A stretch of DNA of 12,331 nucleotides, taken from a bacterium (GTDB lineage: Bacteria > Patescibacteriota > Minisyncoccia > UBA6257 > 02-FULL-45-10c). Positions 1 to 6,135 of the stretch are shown piece by piece. The stretch spans positions 1-12,331 of the forward strand of contig JAJYZL010000009.1 of NCBI GenBank assembly GCA_021799965.1, written 5' to 3'. The notes under the pieces were generated by a model. The model saw nothing but the letters and a program-made list of their open reading frames with translations. It searched no databases and had not been told where the DNA came from. The translations under genes and the position numbers were made by a program. The stretch's first letter is position 1. Every line of letters starts with the position of its first letter.

Positions 1-23
1 ATCTTCTATTGTGGGGGACTGAA

Positions 24-428
24 TTGGCCATATTTTATCTGGATTGGGGCGGCGACTATCTGTTGACGCCCAATGGTTCGATTCAACAAGCATCAGGCTG
101 GGACGAAAGCAGACAACTTACAGTCCGGACCCTCTTTACGAACCCATCCGCAACCCTGCCGTCGGGGAAAACAATTCCTCCCGACTACATATTCGCTCCG
201 AATTTCGGAGCAGGACTTGGCTTGTATGTCGGTCAAAACATGACAAGGGCGCAAAAGAATCAGTTGACGGTCAGTATCCAGTCTCAGGTTCTCAGTCAGC
301 AGGCGGTCGATCCGTCCGTGATTCCCAAGGTATCGTTCCAGAACATAACCGATAAAATAATGATAATCTTTGTTTCTTTCAAGCTTAAATCGGGCGAGGA
401 GGGAACGGTTGTCTTGCAAACCGGATAA
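24..428 (+). CDS. phage baseplate wedge protein, gp25/GpW-like
   Basis: This is probably a baseplate wedge component of a contractile phage tail or tail-like particle. The sequence opens with a DWGGDYLLTPNGSIQ segment and continues with GWDESRQ, an LFTNP segment and PDYIFAPNFGAGLG. That order (a 'GD..LT.tG.i' start, a conserved GxDxxRQ, 'T.P', then a 'dP.fG..l' stretch) is typical of gp25/GpW-like proteins. No signal peptide or membrane segment is present. The frame is open to the left edge and has no ATG. The TTG at 24 follows a GGGGGA stretch at good spacing, while a TTG at 9 would add five residues, so the exact start is uncertain. The next gene overlaps its 3' end and a baseplate J-like gene follows, which is the usual baseplate gene order. 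The G+C-rich composition contrasts with everything right of about 1540. Assignment to the gp25 fold is by motif recognition only. Confidence 0.72.
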   Translation: MAIFYLDWGGDYLLTPNGSIQQASGWDESRQLTVRTLFTNPSATLPSGKTIPPDYIFAPNFGAGLGLYVGQNMTRAQKNQLTVSIQSQVLSQQAVDPSVIPKVSFQNITDKIMIIFVSFKLKSGEEGTVVLQTG

Positions 429-564
429 TAAAGATAGTATTAAGAAAGGAAAGACTAAACTCAAGGCTTGGAAGGAATGCCAAAGATGCGGCAGAATAAA
501 ACTGATGTATCCATGGTTTCATTTCTGTACTTCATGCAGAAGGTTCATAAGGCGCAATAGCTGA
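409..564 (+). CDS. small zinc-ribbon-like protein inside the baseplate operon
   Basis: A 51-residue basic protein if started at the TTG at 409, which sits about five bases after a GAGGAGGG Shine-Dalgarno-like stretch at 396-403. The frame stays open back to a TTG at 370. It contains CQRCG and CTSC, two CxxC pairs about 16 residues apart, a likely zinc ribbon or knuckle. The C-terminus is Arg-rich (CRRFIRRNS). It overlaps the end of the wedge gene by 20 bp, and its TGA (562-564) overlaps the ATG of the baseplate J gene (TGATG), so the three genes look translationally coupled. I do not recognise the family. Coupling and the paired cysteines argue that it is a real gene; function is unknown, with a structural or regulatory phage accessory role possible. 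Confidence 0.5.
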   Translation: MSCKPDNKDSIKKGKTKLKAWKECQRCGRIKLMYPWFHFCTSCRRFIRRNS

Positions 565-1544
565 TGGCTACCGATTCTACGACACAGACTTTCAATTCGG
601 GGACTCTTCCGCCTACACTTCCCTCCCTTTCGTATGCGGAGCTTTTGAGTAACCTGATACAACAGTGGGCGGCCCAGACCAAGGTAAGCCCTTCCCTGGC
701 CTCGGGCGATCCTCTTCTCGCAGAGTTCCAATCCATAGCCTCACAAGGCGTCTTCATTGAAAACGTCCTGGCCCTCCTTTCTTCCCTCACGCGAGCACAG
801 ACTTCCACCGGGGCCAATCTCGACACATGGATGGCGCAGTTTGGTTTCCCTCGATTGCCTGCGACCTATGCCAATGGTCCCGTAACACTGTCGGTTCTTT
901 CGGCCCACAATACGGACATTCTCATCCCTCTTACCACCATCGAACAGACCGTGGGCGGAGCAATCCAGTACCAACTCATCGCAGACACCGAACAGGCAGC
1001 CTACGTCTCTGGCTCCCAAAACTATCTTCTGCCGGCAGGCGAGACATCGATCAGTGCCACGGCCCAGGCCCTTTCACCCGGCTCTCTTTATAATGTTCAG
1101 GCGAATCAGTTGACGCAGTTTTTGTCACCGCCTCCAGGAATTGACCAGGTTACAAATCCGGGGCCGATTCTAAATGGCGAGGATGCAGAATCCGACTCAT
1201 CCTATCTGGCGAGATTCGCCGCCTACATCCAATCTCTTTCGAAGGCGACGGGTCCGGCTATAACTTCTGCCATAGACAATCTCCAACAGGGGATCACTTT
1301 CAAACTCTACCCCAATACGAATAACGCCGGGCAGTATCAGCAAGGCATGTTCACCGTTGTCGTGGCAAACTCCACATCGGCTCTCATTACGAACATTTCA
1401 ACCATGCTCGAAAGCGTGGCGGGCCTTACGATCCAGTACAACGTCCTCCCGGCGAATGTTGTCAGCGGGTCGGTGTCGGTTTCCATCGCCCCGACTGCCG
1501 GTTACGCTCTGACGGACCTTGAACTTCCCGTTCAAAGACGCTGA
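564..1544 (+). CDS. baseplate J / Mu gp47-like protein, C-terminally truncated
   Basis: This is a baseplate assembly protein of a contractile tail. It has an N-terminal helical part with a 'TGANLDTWMAQFGF.R' motif (about residues 82-97), a beta-rich middle, and the characteristic 'GEDAESDSSYLARF' segment (about 205-218) followed by a helix that opens 'SKATGPAI'. These features are typical of the Baseplate_J family (phage Mu gp47, P2 gpJ). The start is the ATG that overlaps the stop of the upstream small gene. Family members normally continue past an 'AGY.L.DLELPVQ' segment for several dozen residues. Here the homology-like sequence runs to ELPVQ (codons 1521-1535) and then ends in two arginines and a TGA at 1542-1544, exactly where base composition changes. 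The last two codons and the stop are therefore probably not native. Confidence 0.82.
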   Translation: MATDSTTQTFNSGTLPPTLPSLSYAELLSNLIQQWAAQTKVSPSLASGDPLLAEFQSIASQGVFIENVLALLSSLTRAQTSTGANLDTWMAQFGFPRLPATYANGPVTLSVLSAHNTDILIPLTTIEQTVGGAIQYQLIADTEQAAYVSGSQNYLLPAGETSISATAQALSPGSLYNVQANQLTQFLSPPPGIDQVTNPGPILNGEDAESDSSYLARFAAYIQSLSKATGPAITSAIDNLQQGITFKLYPNTNNAGQYQQGMFTVVVANSTSALITNISTMLESVAGLTIQYNVLPANVVSGSVSVSIAPTAGYALTDLELPVQRR

Positions 1545-2633
1545 AATATTTTTGAGCAGATCCAAATACACCGCCTCGCTCTCATTTTTTACGCAGTAAT
1601 ACAGATCGATATTATATCCATCTTCTATTTTCAACGATTTCGCCATACTTATAAATGGAGTTACTCCGATGCCCCCAGCTATCCATATCTGATCTTTATT
1701 TTTGGCATTTTTATAAGAAAAATTTCCAAAAGGACCCTCTATTTTTGCCGGAGTTCCCGGTAAAAGAGCTGAAAGCTTAGCGGTATAATCACCAAGGCTT
1801 TTAGCAATGATAGAAATATTTTGATCATCGGGTCCGGAAGTAATGCTGAAAGGATGGCTCTCGCCGCCAATAGTTTTTCCGCTGAAACTTACAAAAATAA
1901 ATTGTCCCGGAGTGAAGATCATTCGCTCGCTTACAGGCCGCATTGTTATTTCTGTTATGGAATCGCTCAAAGCACGCACTCCCAAAACCGTGTATTTGAA
2001 TTTTTTAACCAGAAGCCAGCCAAACAAAGTACGGTATGCAAAAGCCAATAAGCCAATAACTGAGATGCCAAGCACATACCACCTTAGCGGCATATAGCGC
2101 GAAACATCGCTTGGAATAAGCCAAACATGCATAGACGCCATAAAGAATGCAAATCCTAAAAATTTATGCGTCCATTTCCAAATATTATATTTTGGACGCA
2201 AGTAAAGAGTGAGCACTATAAGCACCAGCATTAATGCTAGTGACAGCGTTCCCAAATTCCTCGGCCAATATGAACCAATGGACAAAAAACTGGCCGCGCC
2301 GGCAAAAGACCCCGCCGAATATCTGGCCAATAAAAATAACGGATGAAAAAGCAAGAAAATAAAAGCAACTTGGCCTAAAACATTATGCTTTGCGTATACC
2401 CCGTCTAATCCGCCAAAATATTTTTCCAAAAAATGAAACCGCGCACTTAAAATCAAATTAAGCGCAAACATAACGGCGCCAATCAGTCCAAGCAGCTGAC
2501 CGATACTAGTCATAGCACCAGTAAAGTCGCCGAATCTCGGCGCAAAAGACGGCGCCTGCCACCAAAGAAAAGCTGGAAAAAATGACAATAATAAGATTAT
2601 TATCCAACCAGAATTTTTTTGAATTGCCTTCAT
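1398..2633 (-). CDS. ferric-reductase-like transmembrane flavocytochrome, C-terminus replaced
   Basis: This is a predicted membrane electron-transfer protein of the ferric reductase / NADPH oxidase type, moving electrons from NAD(P)H via FAD and heme across the membrane. About six hydrophobic helices fill residues 11-203, with heme-ligand-like histidines at H83 and H97 on one helix and H156 and H169 on another. The FAD-binding motif HPFSITS is at 260-266 and the NAD-binding GGIGVTPF at 320-327. Native-looking sequence stops near residue 370 (about position 1521). The final 40 or so residues are the antisense translation of the baseplate J gene, low in hydrophobic residues and Arg-rich, so the end of the NAD-binding domain is missing. 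The ATG at 2631-2633 lies 8 bp after the stop of the exonuclease gene upstream, so the two are probably co-transcribed. The physiological acceptor is unknown; iron and oxygen are both possible. Confidence 0.83.
   Translation of the reverse strand: MKAIQKNSGWIIILLLSFFPAFLWWQAPSFAPRFGDFTGAMTSIGQLLGLIGAVMFALNLILSARFHFLEKYFGGLDGVYAKHNVLGQVAFIFLLFHPLFLLARYSAGSFAGAASFLSIGSYWPRNLGTLSLALMLVLIVLTLYLRPKYNIWKWTHKFLGFAFFMASMHVWLIPSDVSRYMPLRWYVLGISVIGLLAFAYRTLFGWLLVKKFKYTVLGVRALSDSITEITMRPVSERMIFTPGQFIFVSFSGKTIGGESHPFSITSGPDDQNISIIAKSLGDYTAKLSALLPGTPAKIEGPFGNFSYKNAKNKDQIWIAGGIGVTPFISMAKSLKIEDGYNIDLYYCVKNESEAVYLDLLKNISASLNGKFKVRQSVTGSRGDGNRHRPADNIRREDVVLDRKARHAFEHG
1515..1545. other. composition and gene-fusion junction
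   Basis: Two unrelated convergent genes, baseplate J (+) and the ferric reductase (-), both lose their expected C-termini here, and G+C-rich phage-like sequence changes to A+T-richer sequence. The 20 bases at 1521-1540 read as plausible protein in both: ELPVQ in the baseplate gene and ASLNGKF in the reductase. That implies a short shared sequence at the joint. An assembly chimera and a true microhomology recombination look identical from sequence alone. Confidence 0.65.
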
Positions 2634-2641
2634 CGTTTATT

Positions 2642-3355
2642 TTAATTATTCAAATAGTGTTCCAGTGTGTAGATCCAGTCTTCATCCGTGCCGCCTTCTT
2701 CCATTTTTCTGCTAAGCATCCACTCAAGATAGCCCCTGTCTGTTTTTGCAACCTCGCCGATCTTTTTGTCTTTATATTTTCCAAAATTAAATAATTTGAA
2801 AATTGACGGATGGCTGGATACCTCAATCATTTTCGCTATAGCGCTGTTTTCGTTTCCGGTCTCTTTGATCATTTTGGCAAGCAATCTTTCAAAAACTCCG
2901 GAAAGCACTTTCACATCTTCCTCGGCGTCATGCACTCCGGCGTCTATGTCCAGATCCAAAAAATATCTCAAAAACTGCAAATTATATTCGGGAATTTGAT
3001 TGTCCGAGTCCAAATATCTGGCAACGCGGAAAGTGCATATGCTTTGCGGCACCGCGATTCCCTCGGATTCCAGCATCGCTTTATCAAATCTGGCGTTGTG
3101 CGCCACCATTATTCCCTTAGAAAGCAGAGCTTCAACTTCTTTATACATCTCGCTTCCCTTGAACGGCGGCTTATCCGCCAAAAATTTATTGGTGATGTGC
3201 GTGATGCTCATTGCCTTCACCGACATCGGAAGCGGCGGCTTGAAATAACCCGTATTATATTTATCGGAAATTTTATAGCAAAGCTGGCAAAGCCGGTCTT
3301 TTAAAACATCGTTGCCTGTTGTTTCGGTGTCCAAGAAAATTAATTTATCTTTCAT
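2642..3355 (-). CDS. DnaQ-like 3'-5' exonuclease with ExoX-type C-terminal domain
   Basis: A 237-residue DEDDh-type exonuclease that should remove nucleotides from 3' ends using two metal ions. Motif I is FLDTETTG with D9 and E11, motif II is AHNARFD with D91, and motif III is VHDAEED with H142 and D147. The C-terminal part contains 'FGKYKDKKIGEVA' followed by 'GYLEWML' (about 191-214), the small domain seen at the end of exodeoxyribonuclease X-like proteins. It is therefore a stand-alone repair, recycling or maturation nuclease rather than the polymerase III epsilon subunit. The ATG directly follows a large hairpin (3357-3423), and no Shine-Dalgarno site is visible. It lies between the DUF2779 nuclease gene upstream and the ferric reductase downstream (8 bp). 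The exonuclease call is firm; its biological role is not. Confidence 0.9.
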   Translation of the reverse strand: MKDKLIFLDTETTGNDVLKDRLCQLCYKISDKYNTGYFKPPLPMSVKAMSITHITNKFLADKPPFKGSEMYKEVEALLSKGIMVAHNARFDKAMLESEGIAVPQSICTFRVARYLDSDNQIPEYNLQFLRYFLDLDIDAGVHDAEEDVKVLSGVFERLLAKMIKETGNENSAIAKMIEVSSHPSIFKLFNFGKYKDKKIGEVAKTDRGYLEWMLSRKMEEGGTDEDWIYTLEHYLNN

Positions 3356-3356
3356 A

Positions 3357-3423
3357 CCAGGTTAGTAGAAATTCGGCTATAAATTTTATTGCCGCCAGGC
3401 AATGCCGAATTTTCACTACCTGG
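3357..3423. repeat. large imperfect palindrome with nested hairpin upstream of the exonuclease gene
   Basis: The arms are 3357-3377 and 3404-3423. They pair along about 20 bp with one bulged T and two mismatches near the middle. The loop region holds a second perfect stem, ATTGCC (3388-3393) and GGCAAT (3398-3403), around a GCCA loop. The outer stem ends one base before the start codon of the exonuclease gene (minus-strand ATG at 3353-3355). It could be a dispersed palindromic repeat of this genome, or a leader structure that controls translation. No T-run follows the arm on the gene side, so it is not an obvious terminator for the upstream gene. Confidence 0.7.
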
Positions 3424-3534
3424 CATATATATATTCTAACTCATTTTTCCGCCATTACGAGAGCTTTAGCTCGTAAAGAAACGGGGGTTCCCGCCTTCCC
3501 AGGCACGACAACAATTCAAACACTTCAAACATTC
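3424..3534. other. intergenic remainder with small inverted repeats
   Basis: The rest of the gap between the DUF2779 stop and the palindrome. It shows a short inverted repeat TTACGAG...CTCGTAA around 3456-3477 and a CGGGGGTTCCCG stem just after it. Neither has a convincing T-run for termination. No reading frame here looks like a gene, and no clear promoter was found. Confidence 0.4.
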
Positions 3535-5100
3535 TTACATTTCCAACATCTTATACAACTCTCTCCAGATCGCATACATTGCATATGTGTCCCGCTCGCA
3601 GTAAGCCAGCAGATCTTTGGCGATCTGGTCTTTTTCTTTTTGAGGCAATGAACCAAGCGCAATTTTGTCCCAGCTTTGTGAAGCCGTACCGCCCTCACGG
3701 ATATTAAGATTTTTATAGGTTAACTCTGGAGCCAACACGGGCAAAACATATTTTATGGAAGTACTGCCCTTAAAATCCTTGTGCACGTAATATTGTTTGG
3801 AAAAAATGTCCATCAGGTCATATATTCTGGCGTTGACCGAATCCATAAATGATTTGAATTCCGGAAGCCGTTTCCCTATTTCATTATTTCTTTGAGATTC
3901 AAATTTTTTGTTCCACACTATCACCGTGCCCTTGTCGCCGATATTTTTCTGAAGCGACTCCGCCAGCGCGCGGCTTGGGTCGTCTGCCTTTGTATGTAAA
4001 AACTCAAAATGCTCCGGCTCTTTGTCGGCCGGCGAGTTCAATTTATGGAGCGAATATTGGAACGGAATTTGATTATACGGCGAATATCCGTCAAAACGCG
4101 GAACTGCTGCGGGGCAAGTTTCGTAATCCAAAAAATAAAGCGGGAAAGACAAGTCGCCAAGCTCTTTTGCTATCAATTCTTTTTCCATCAAAACTTTATC
4201 CAAAACATGCGCCTGGATCTGATTTTTCTGGATCTCAGTGAACTCAATTTCTTCGGGAATTTCGTGAATATGAAAAATATTCATTTCTATGAGCTGCTGA
4301 AGTTTTTTCTTACTGCTACCAATGCGGGCAATGTCATGCACGCTGTATTCCGGCACGTCAGGATTTGAATAAGAAAATGTGGTGCAGTGGTTGTTTCGGC
4401 TCTGATTTATGCAGTCGCAGTGCCCCGCCGGCTCTTTTTCGCTGGATAAATATTTTAGCGCCGCGTCCATTTCCGCGCTCACTTCATCAACTATTTTTTC
4501 TACTTCTTCGGTAACATCTTCAATTACAAAAAGACCCTTAAGATCCAGCTCACCCTGGCGGACATATTTTGGATTCAAATGAATTACACTTATTTTATTT
4601 ATTTTTACCCCGTTAGAAATCATGCCCGCGCTTTGCGCGCCCGAAGGGCCTGTGGGCGAGCTATTTCTAACGGGGTTAAGATCAAATTTCCTGAGCAAAT
4701 TCACCTGAAAAGCCAAGTCATAGTAATGATGTTCTTCAACTTTGCTGGTAGCCTTAACTTCGTATAAGTTATAGCCATTAGCGTTAGGGTTATACTCCAA
4801 AATATCCGCAGCTGCCAAAAAACCATCTTTCACAAAGATCGGCTGGAAGATGACGGGCGCTTTCTCGGCCAACAACTCCGCAGTCTTTTCCTGATCAATT
4901 TTTTTTCTGCCCTCAATTAAAACTCCTTCCGGAAAAAGTTTTCTGGCCAAAAGCTCAACTTCGTTTCCGGTTTCAATAATTGTTTTCTCAAATTCAGAAA
5001 GCTCCGATTTATTATATATATCCGGCCGGTGTATTTTCAGCCAAACATTTTTCTTGCATTCTCTGTATAGAATATAGTCGGTTTTGGAGATTGTGGGCAT
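3535..5100 (-). CDS. DUF2779 protein: Cas4/RecB-like nuclease fused to DEDD exonuclease domain
   Basis: A 521-residue predicted two-domain nuclease. The N-terminal part (1 to about 245) looks like the PD-(D/E)xK fold of Cas4/RecB nucleases: 'LAAADILEY' with D99, 'YEVKAT' with E114 and K116, and a following helix with 'AFQVNLL'. C15 plus C228, C230 and C239 could bind an iron-sulfur cluster as in Cas4 and AddB. The C-terminal part (about 318-520) carries an RNase H-like exonuclease pattern: 'YFLDYETC' (D325, E327), 'WNKKFE', 'YDLMDIF' (D428) and 'YCERDTYAM' (D504). Residues about 141-165 are encoded by an in-frame palindromic element that other family members should lack. Its ATG (5098-5100) directly abuts the TAA of the upstream 52-aa gene. 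A role in processing DNA ends, possibly with the DpnI-like enzyme two genes upstream, is inference. Confidence 0.8.
   Translation of the reverse strand: MPTISKTDYILYRECKKNVWLKIHRPDIYNKSELSEFEKTIIETGNEVELLARKLFPEGVLIEGRKKIDQEKTAELLAEKAPVIFQPIFVKDGFLAAADILEYNPNANGYNLYEVKATSKVEEHHYYDLAFQVNLLRKFDLNPVRNSSPTGPSGAQSAGMISNGVKINKISVIHLNPKYVRQGELDLKGLFVIEDVTEEVEKIVDEVSAEMDAALKYLSSEKEPAGHCDCINQSRNNHCTTFSYSNPDVPEYSVHDIARIGSSKKKLQQLIEMNIFHIHEIPEEIEFTEIQKNQIQAHVLDKVLMEKELIAKELGDLSFPLYFLDYETCPAAVPRFDGYSPYNQIPFQYSLHKLNSPADKEPEHFEFLHTKADDPSRALAESLQKNIGDKGTVIVWNKKFESQRNNEIGKRLPEFKSFMDSVNARIYDLMDIFSKQYYVHKDFKGSTSIKYVLPVLAPELTYKNLNIREGGTASQSWDKIALGSLPQKEKDQIAKDLLAYCERDTYAMYAIWRELYKMLEM
4606..4680. repeat. in-frame palindromic (cloverleaf-like) element inside the DUF2779 gene
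   Basis: A perfect 14-bp inverted repeat (4607-4620 with 4663-4676) encloses an inner 4-bp stem (GCCC 4624-4627 with GGGC 4654-4657). That stem in turn encloses two G+C-rich hairpins, GCGC-TTT-GCGC (4628-4638) and GCCC-GAA-GGGC (4639-4649). The whole can fold as a three-armed, cloverleaf-like structure. It encodes roughly residues 141-165 of the host protein (from about LNPVRN to ISNGV) without breaking the frame, between a helix and a beta strand. The opposite strand is also open and gives a similar PVRN...ISNGVKI start and end. This matches the behaviour of Rickettsia palindromic elements, and I recall comparable inserts in Parcubacteria proteins. Confidence 0.85.
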
Positions 5101-5259
5101 TTATTTTTGATCAGTTATTACAACTATTTTTTTGTTTTGAAAATCCTTTAAAATAACGGGTTCGACAACGGGAATTTCATCGGCCATCTTAACCTCAACA
5201 AAATTTCCGTGTTTTTTTGCAATCTTTTCTAATTTTTTGATAAATATTTTTAATTTCAT
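5101..5259 (-). CDS. 52-aa hypothetical protein between DpnI-like and DUF2779 genes
   Basis: A short gene read as MKLKIFIKKLEKIAKKHG, then NFVEVKMADEIPVVEP, and ending KIVVITDQK. It has a basic amphipathic helix for the first 18 residues, followed by two probable beta strands and no cysteines or membrane segment. Its ATG (5257-5259) starts 1 bp after the TAA of the DpnI-like gene, and its TAA (5101-5103) directly precedes the ATG of the DUF2779 gene. This spacing strongly suggests it is translated in one coupled unit. I do not recognise the family. A small regulatory or inhibitory partner of the neighbouring nucleases is possible but unsupported by any motif. Confidence 0.7.
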   Translation of the reverse strand: MKLKIFIKKLEKIAKKHGNFVEVKMADEIPVVEPVILKDFQNKKIVVITDQK

Positions 5260-5260
5260 A

Positions 5261-6028
5261 TTATTTTAAACGATAAACTCCTTTATTGATAAATTCTAAA
5301 TAACCTTTATCTCTTAAGAATTGTAATTGCTGGCGAATCTTGTCTTTAATATGTCTATTTTCTGGATGAATTATTTTTAGATTGGATTCAAAGTAATATA
5401 TGTCTTGCAAAGAAAATTCTTTTTTATTTAAAGCATCTATGCAATTCATAATATCAAAAATCCATCCCTTAGCATCTACTTTTTTAACTTGTTTTAAGAA
5501 AACTGTCTTTTGCCATTTTTCCAATATATCTTTCTTAGAAATTTCTTTTCCATTCTCAATATAAAAAATCTGTCCTGCTTTTGGTATCTTAGAAAAAAGT
5601 ATATTTGAACCAACCCATCCGGCCCTGCGCGCGGTATTTTTCAATGGCTTCCTCTTTTCAATAATTTCAGAAATAAAAAAATGTTTTGGAACTACAAAAA
5701 AATCATTAATGCACAAACTCTCCACATAATTCATAAAGAAAAAGTTTGGTTTTGATACGGAATTTATTCTTTCAATCATTTTAGAATACGCTCCAGCAGA
5801 AACCTTTTTTCCGAACTTGCCGCTTTTTGATTTCAGCTCAAAATCCTCTGAACATTTCTTACAATAAAAATCAGCCACGGGTTTATTATTTTCATATTCG
5901 TATATTTTTATAGCACCACAATTCGGACAAAATATTTGTCTGCCAACCCAATCCTCTGTTAAAACCCTTATTTTTTGAGAAGAATTTTTATATTCGTCGG
6001 CCAATTTTGTGTTAAAGGATAAATTCAT
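5261..6028 (-). CDS. DpnI-like methyl-directed restriction endonuclease
   Basis: Clearly related to DpnI, the type IIM enzyme that cuts GATC only when its adenine is N6-methylated. From the ATG at 6028 the protein is 255 residues, against 254 for DpnI, and matches it nearly throughout: 'YKNSSQKIRVLTEDWV', a zinc site of C34PNC37 and C56KKC59, and 'PVADFYC' with D53. It also has 'FELKSKSG' with E64 and K66 (the PD-(D/E)xK catalytic set at the same positions as DpnI) and 'TARRAGWVGSNI'. A C-terminal winged-helix part includes 'HIKDKIRQQLQFLRDKGYLEF'. A longer frame to 6058 adds ten residues unlike DpnI and would start upstream of the apparent promoter, so 6028 is preferred. No adenine methylase or DpnII-like gene is next to it. 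It heads a tight unit with the 52-aa gene and the DUF2779 nuclease. Its G6mATC specificity is inferred from homology. Confidence 0.93.
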   Translation of the reverse strand: MNLSFNTKLADEYKNSSQKIRVLTEDWVGRQIFCPNCGAIKIYEYENNKPVADFYCKKCSEDFELKSKSGKFGKKVSAGAYSKMIERINSVSKPNFFFMNYVESLCINDFFVVPKHFFISEIIEKRKPLKNTARRAGWVGSNILFSKIPKAGQIFYIENGKEISKKDILEKWQKTVFLKQVKKVDAKGWIFDIMNCIDALNKKEFSLQDIYYFESNLKIIHPENRHIKDKIRQQLQFLRDKGYLEFINKGVYRLK

Positions 6029-6041
6029 AATCGATGCATGA

Positions 6042-6047
6042 ATTATG
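6042..6047 (-). promoter_or_regulatory. -10-like box for the DpnI-like gene
   Basis: On the minus strand this reads CATAAT, with a weak TTAATT -35 candidate 17 bp upstream. Transcription would begin around 6035, only a few bases before the ATG at 6028 and downstream of the alternative ATG at 6058. It therefore supports the shorter start and a nearly leaderless mRNA. The -35 match is poor, so this is tentative. Confidence 0.4.
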
Positions 6048-6116
6048 GTTAGTTTCAAAGCTAAAATTAATTACAATCCTAAAACGGAACATGGGATGCT
6101 AGGGGTCGTCTTTTTT

Positions 6117-6125
6117 TGCTATACT
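6117..6125 (+). promoter_or_regulatory. extended -10 promoter for the M16 peptidase gene
   Basis: TG-C-TATACT is an extended -10 element, preceded by a T-run. Expected initiation near 6132 leaves a leader of about four bases before the ATG at 6136. No Shine-Dalgarno site is visible, consistent with near-leaderless translation. Confidence 0.5.
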
Positions 6126-6135
6126 CCTATTATAT

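Noticed and set aside
1821..2097. Plus-strand open frames inside the ferric reductase gene
   Set aside because: They are antisense shadows of the membrane and FAD-binding regions, with no independent coding features.
4579..4767. A + strand frame of 62 codons containing a PVRN...ISNGVKI peptide
   Set aside because: It is antisense to the DUF2779 gene, and its protein-like part comes wholly from the palindromic element, which reads similarly on both strands.
6029..6058. Upstream ATG extending the DpnI-like protein by ten residues
   Set aside because: The ATG at 6028 aligns exactly with the DpnI start and numbering, and a -10-like box lies between the two starts.
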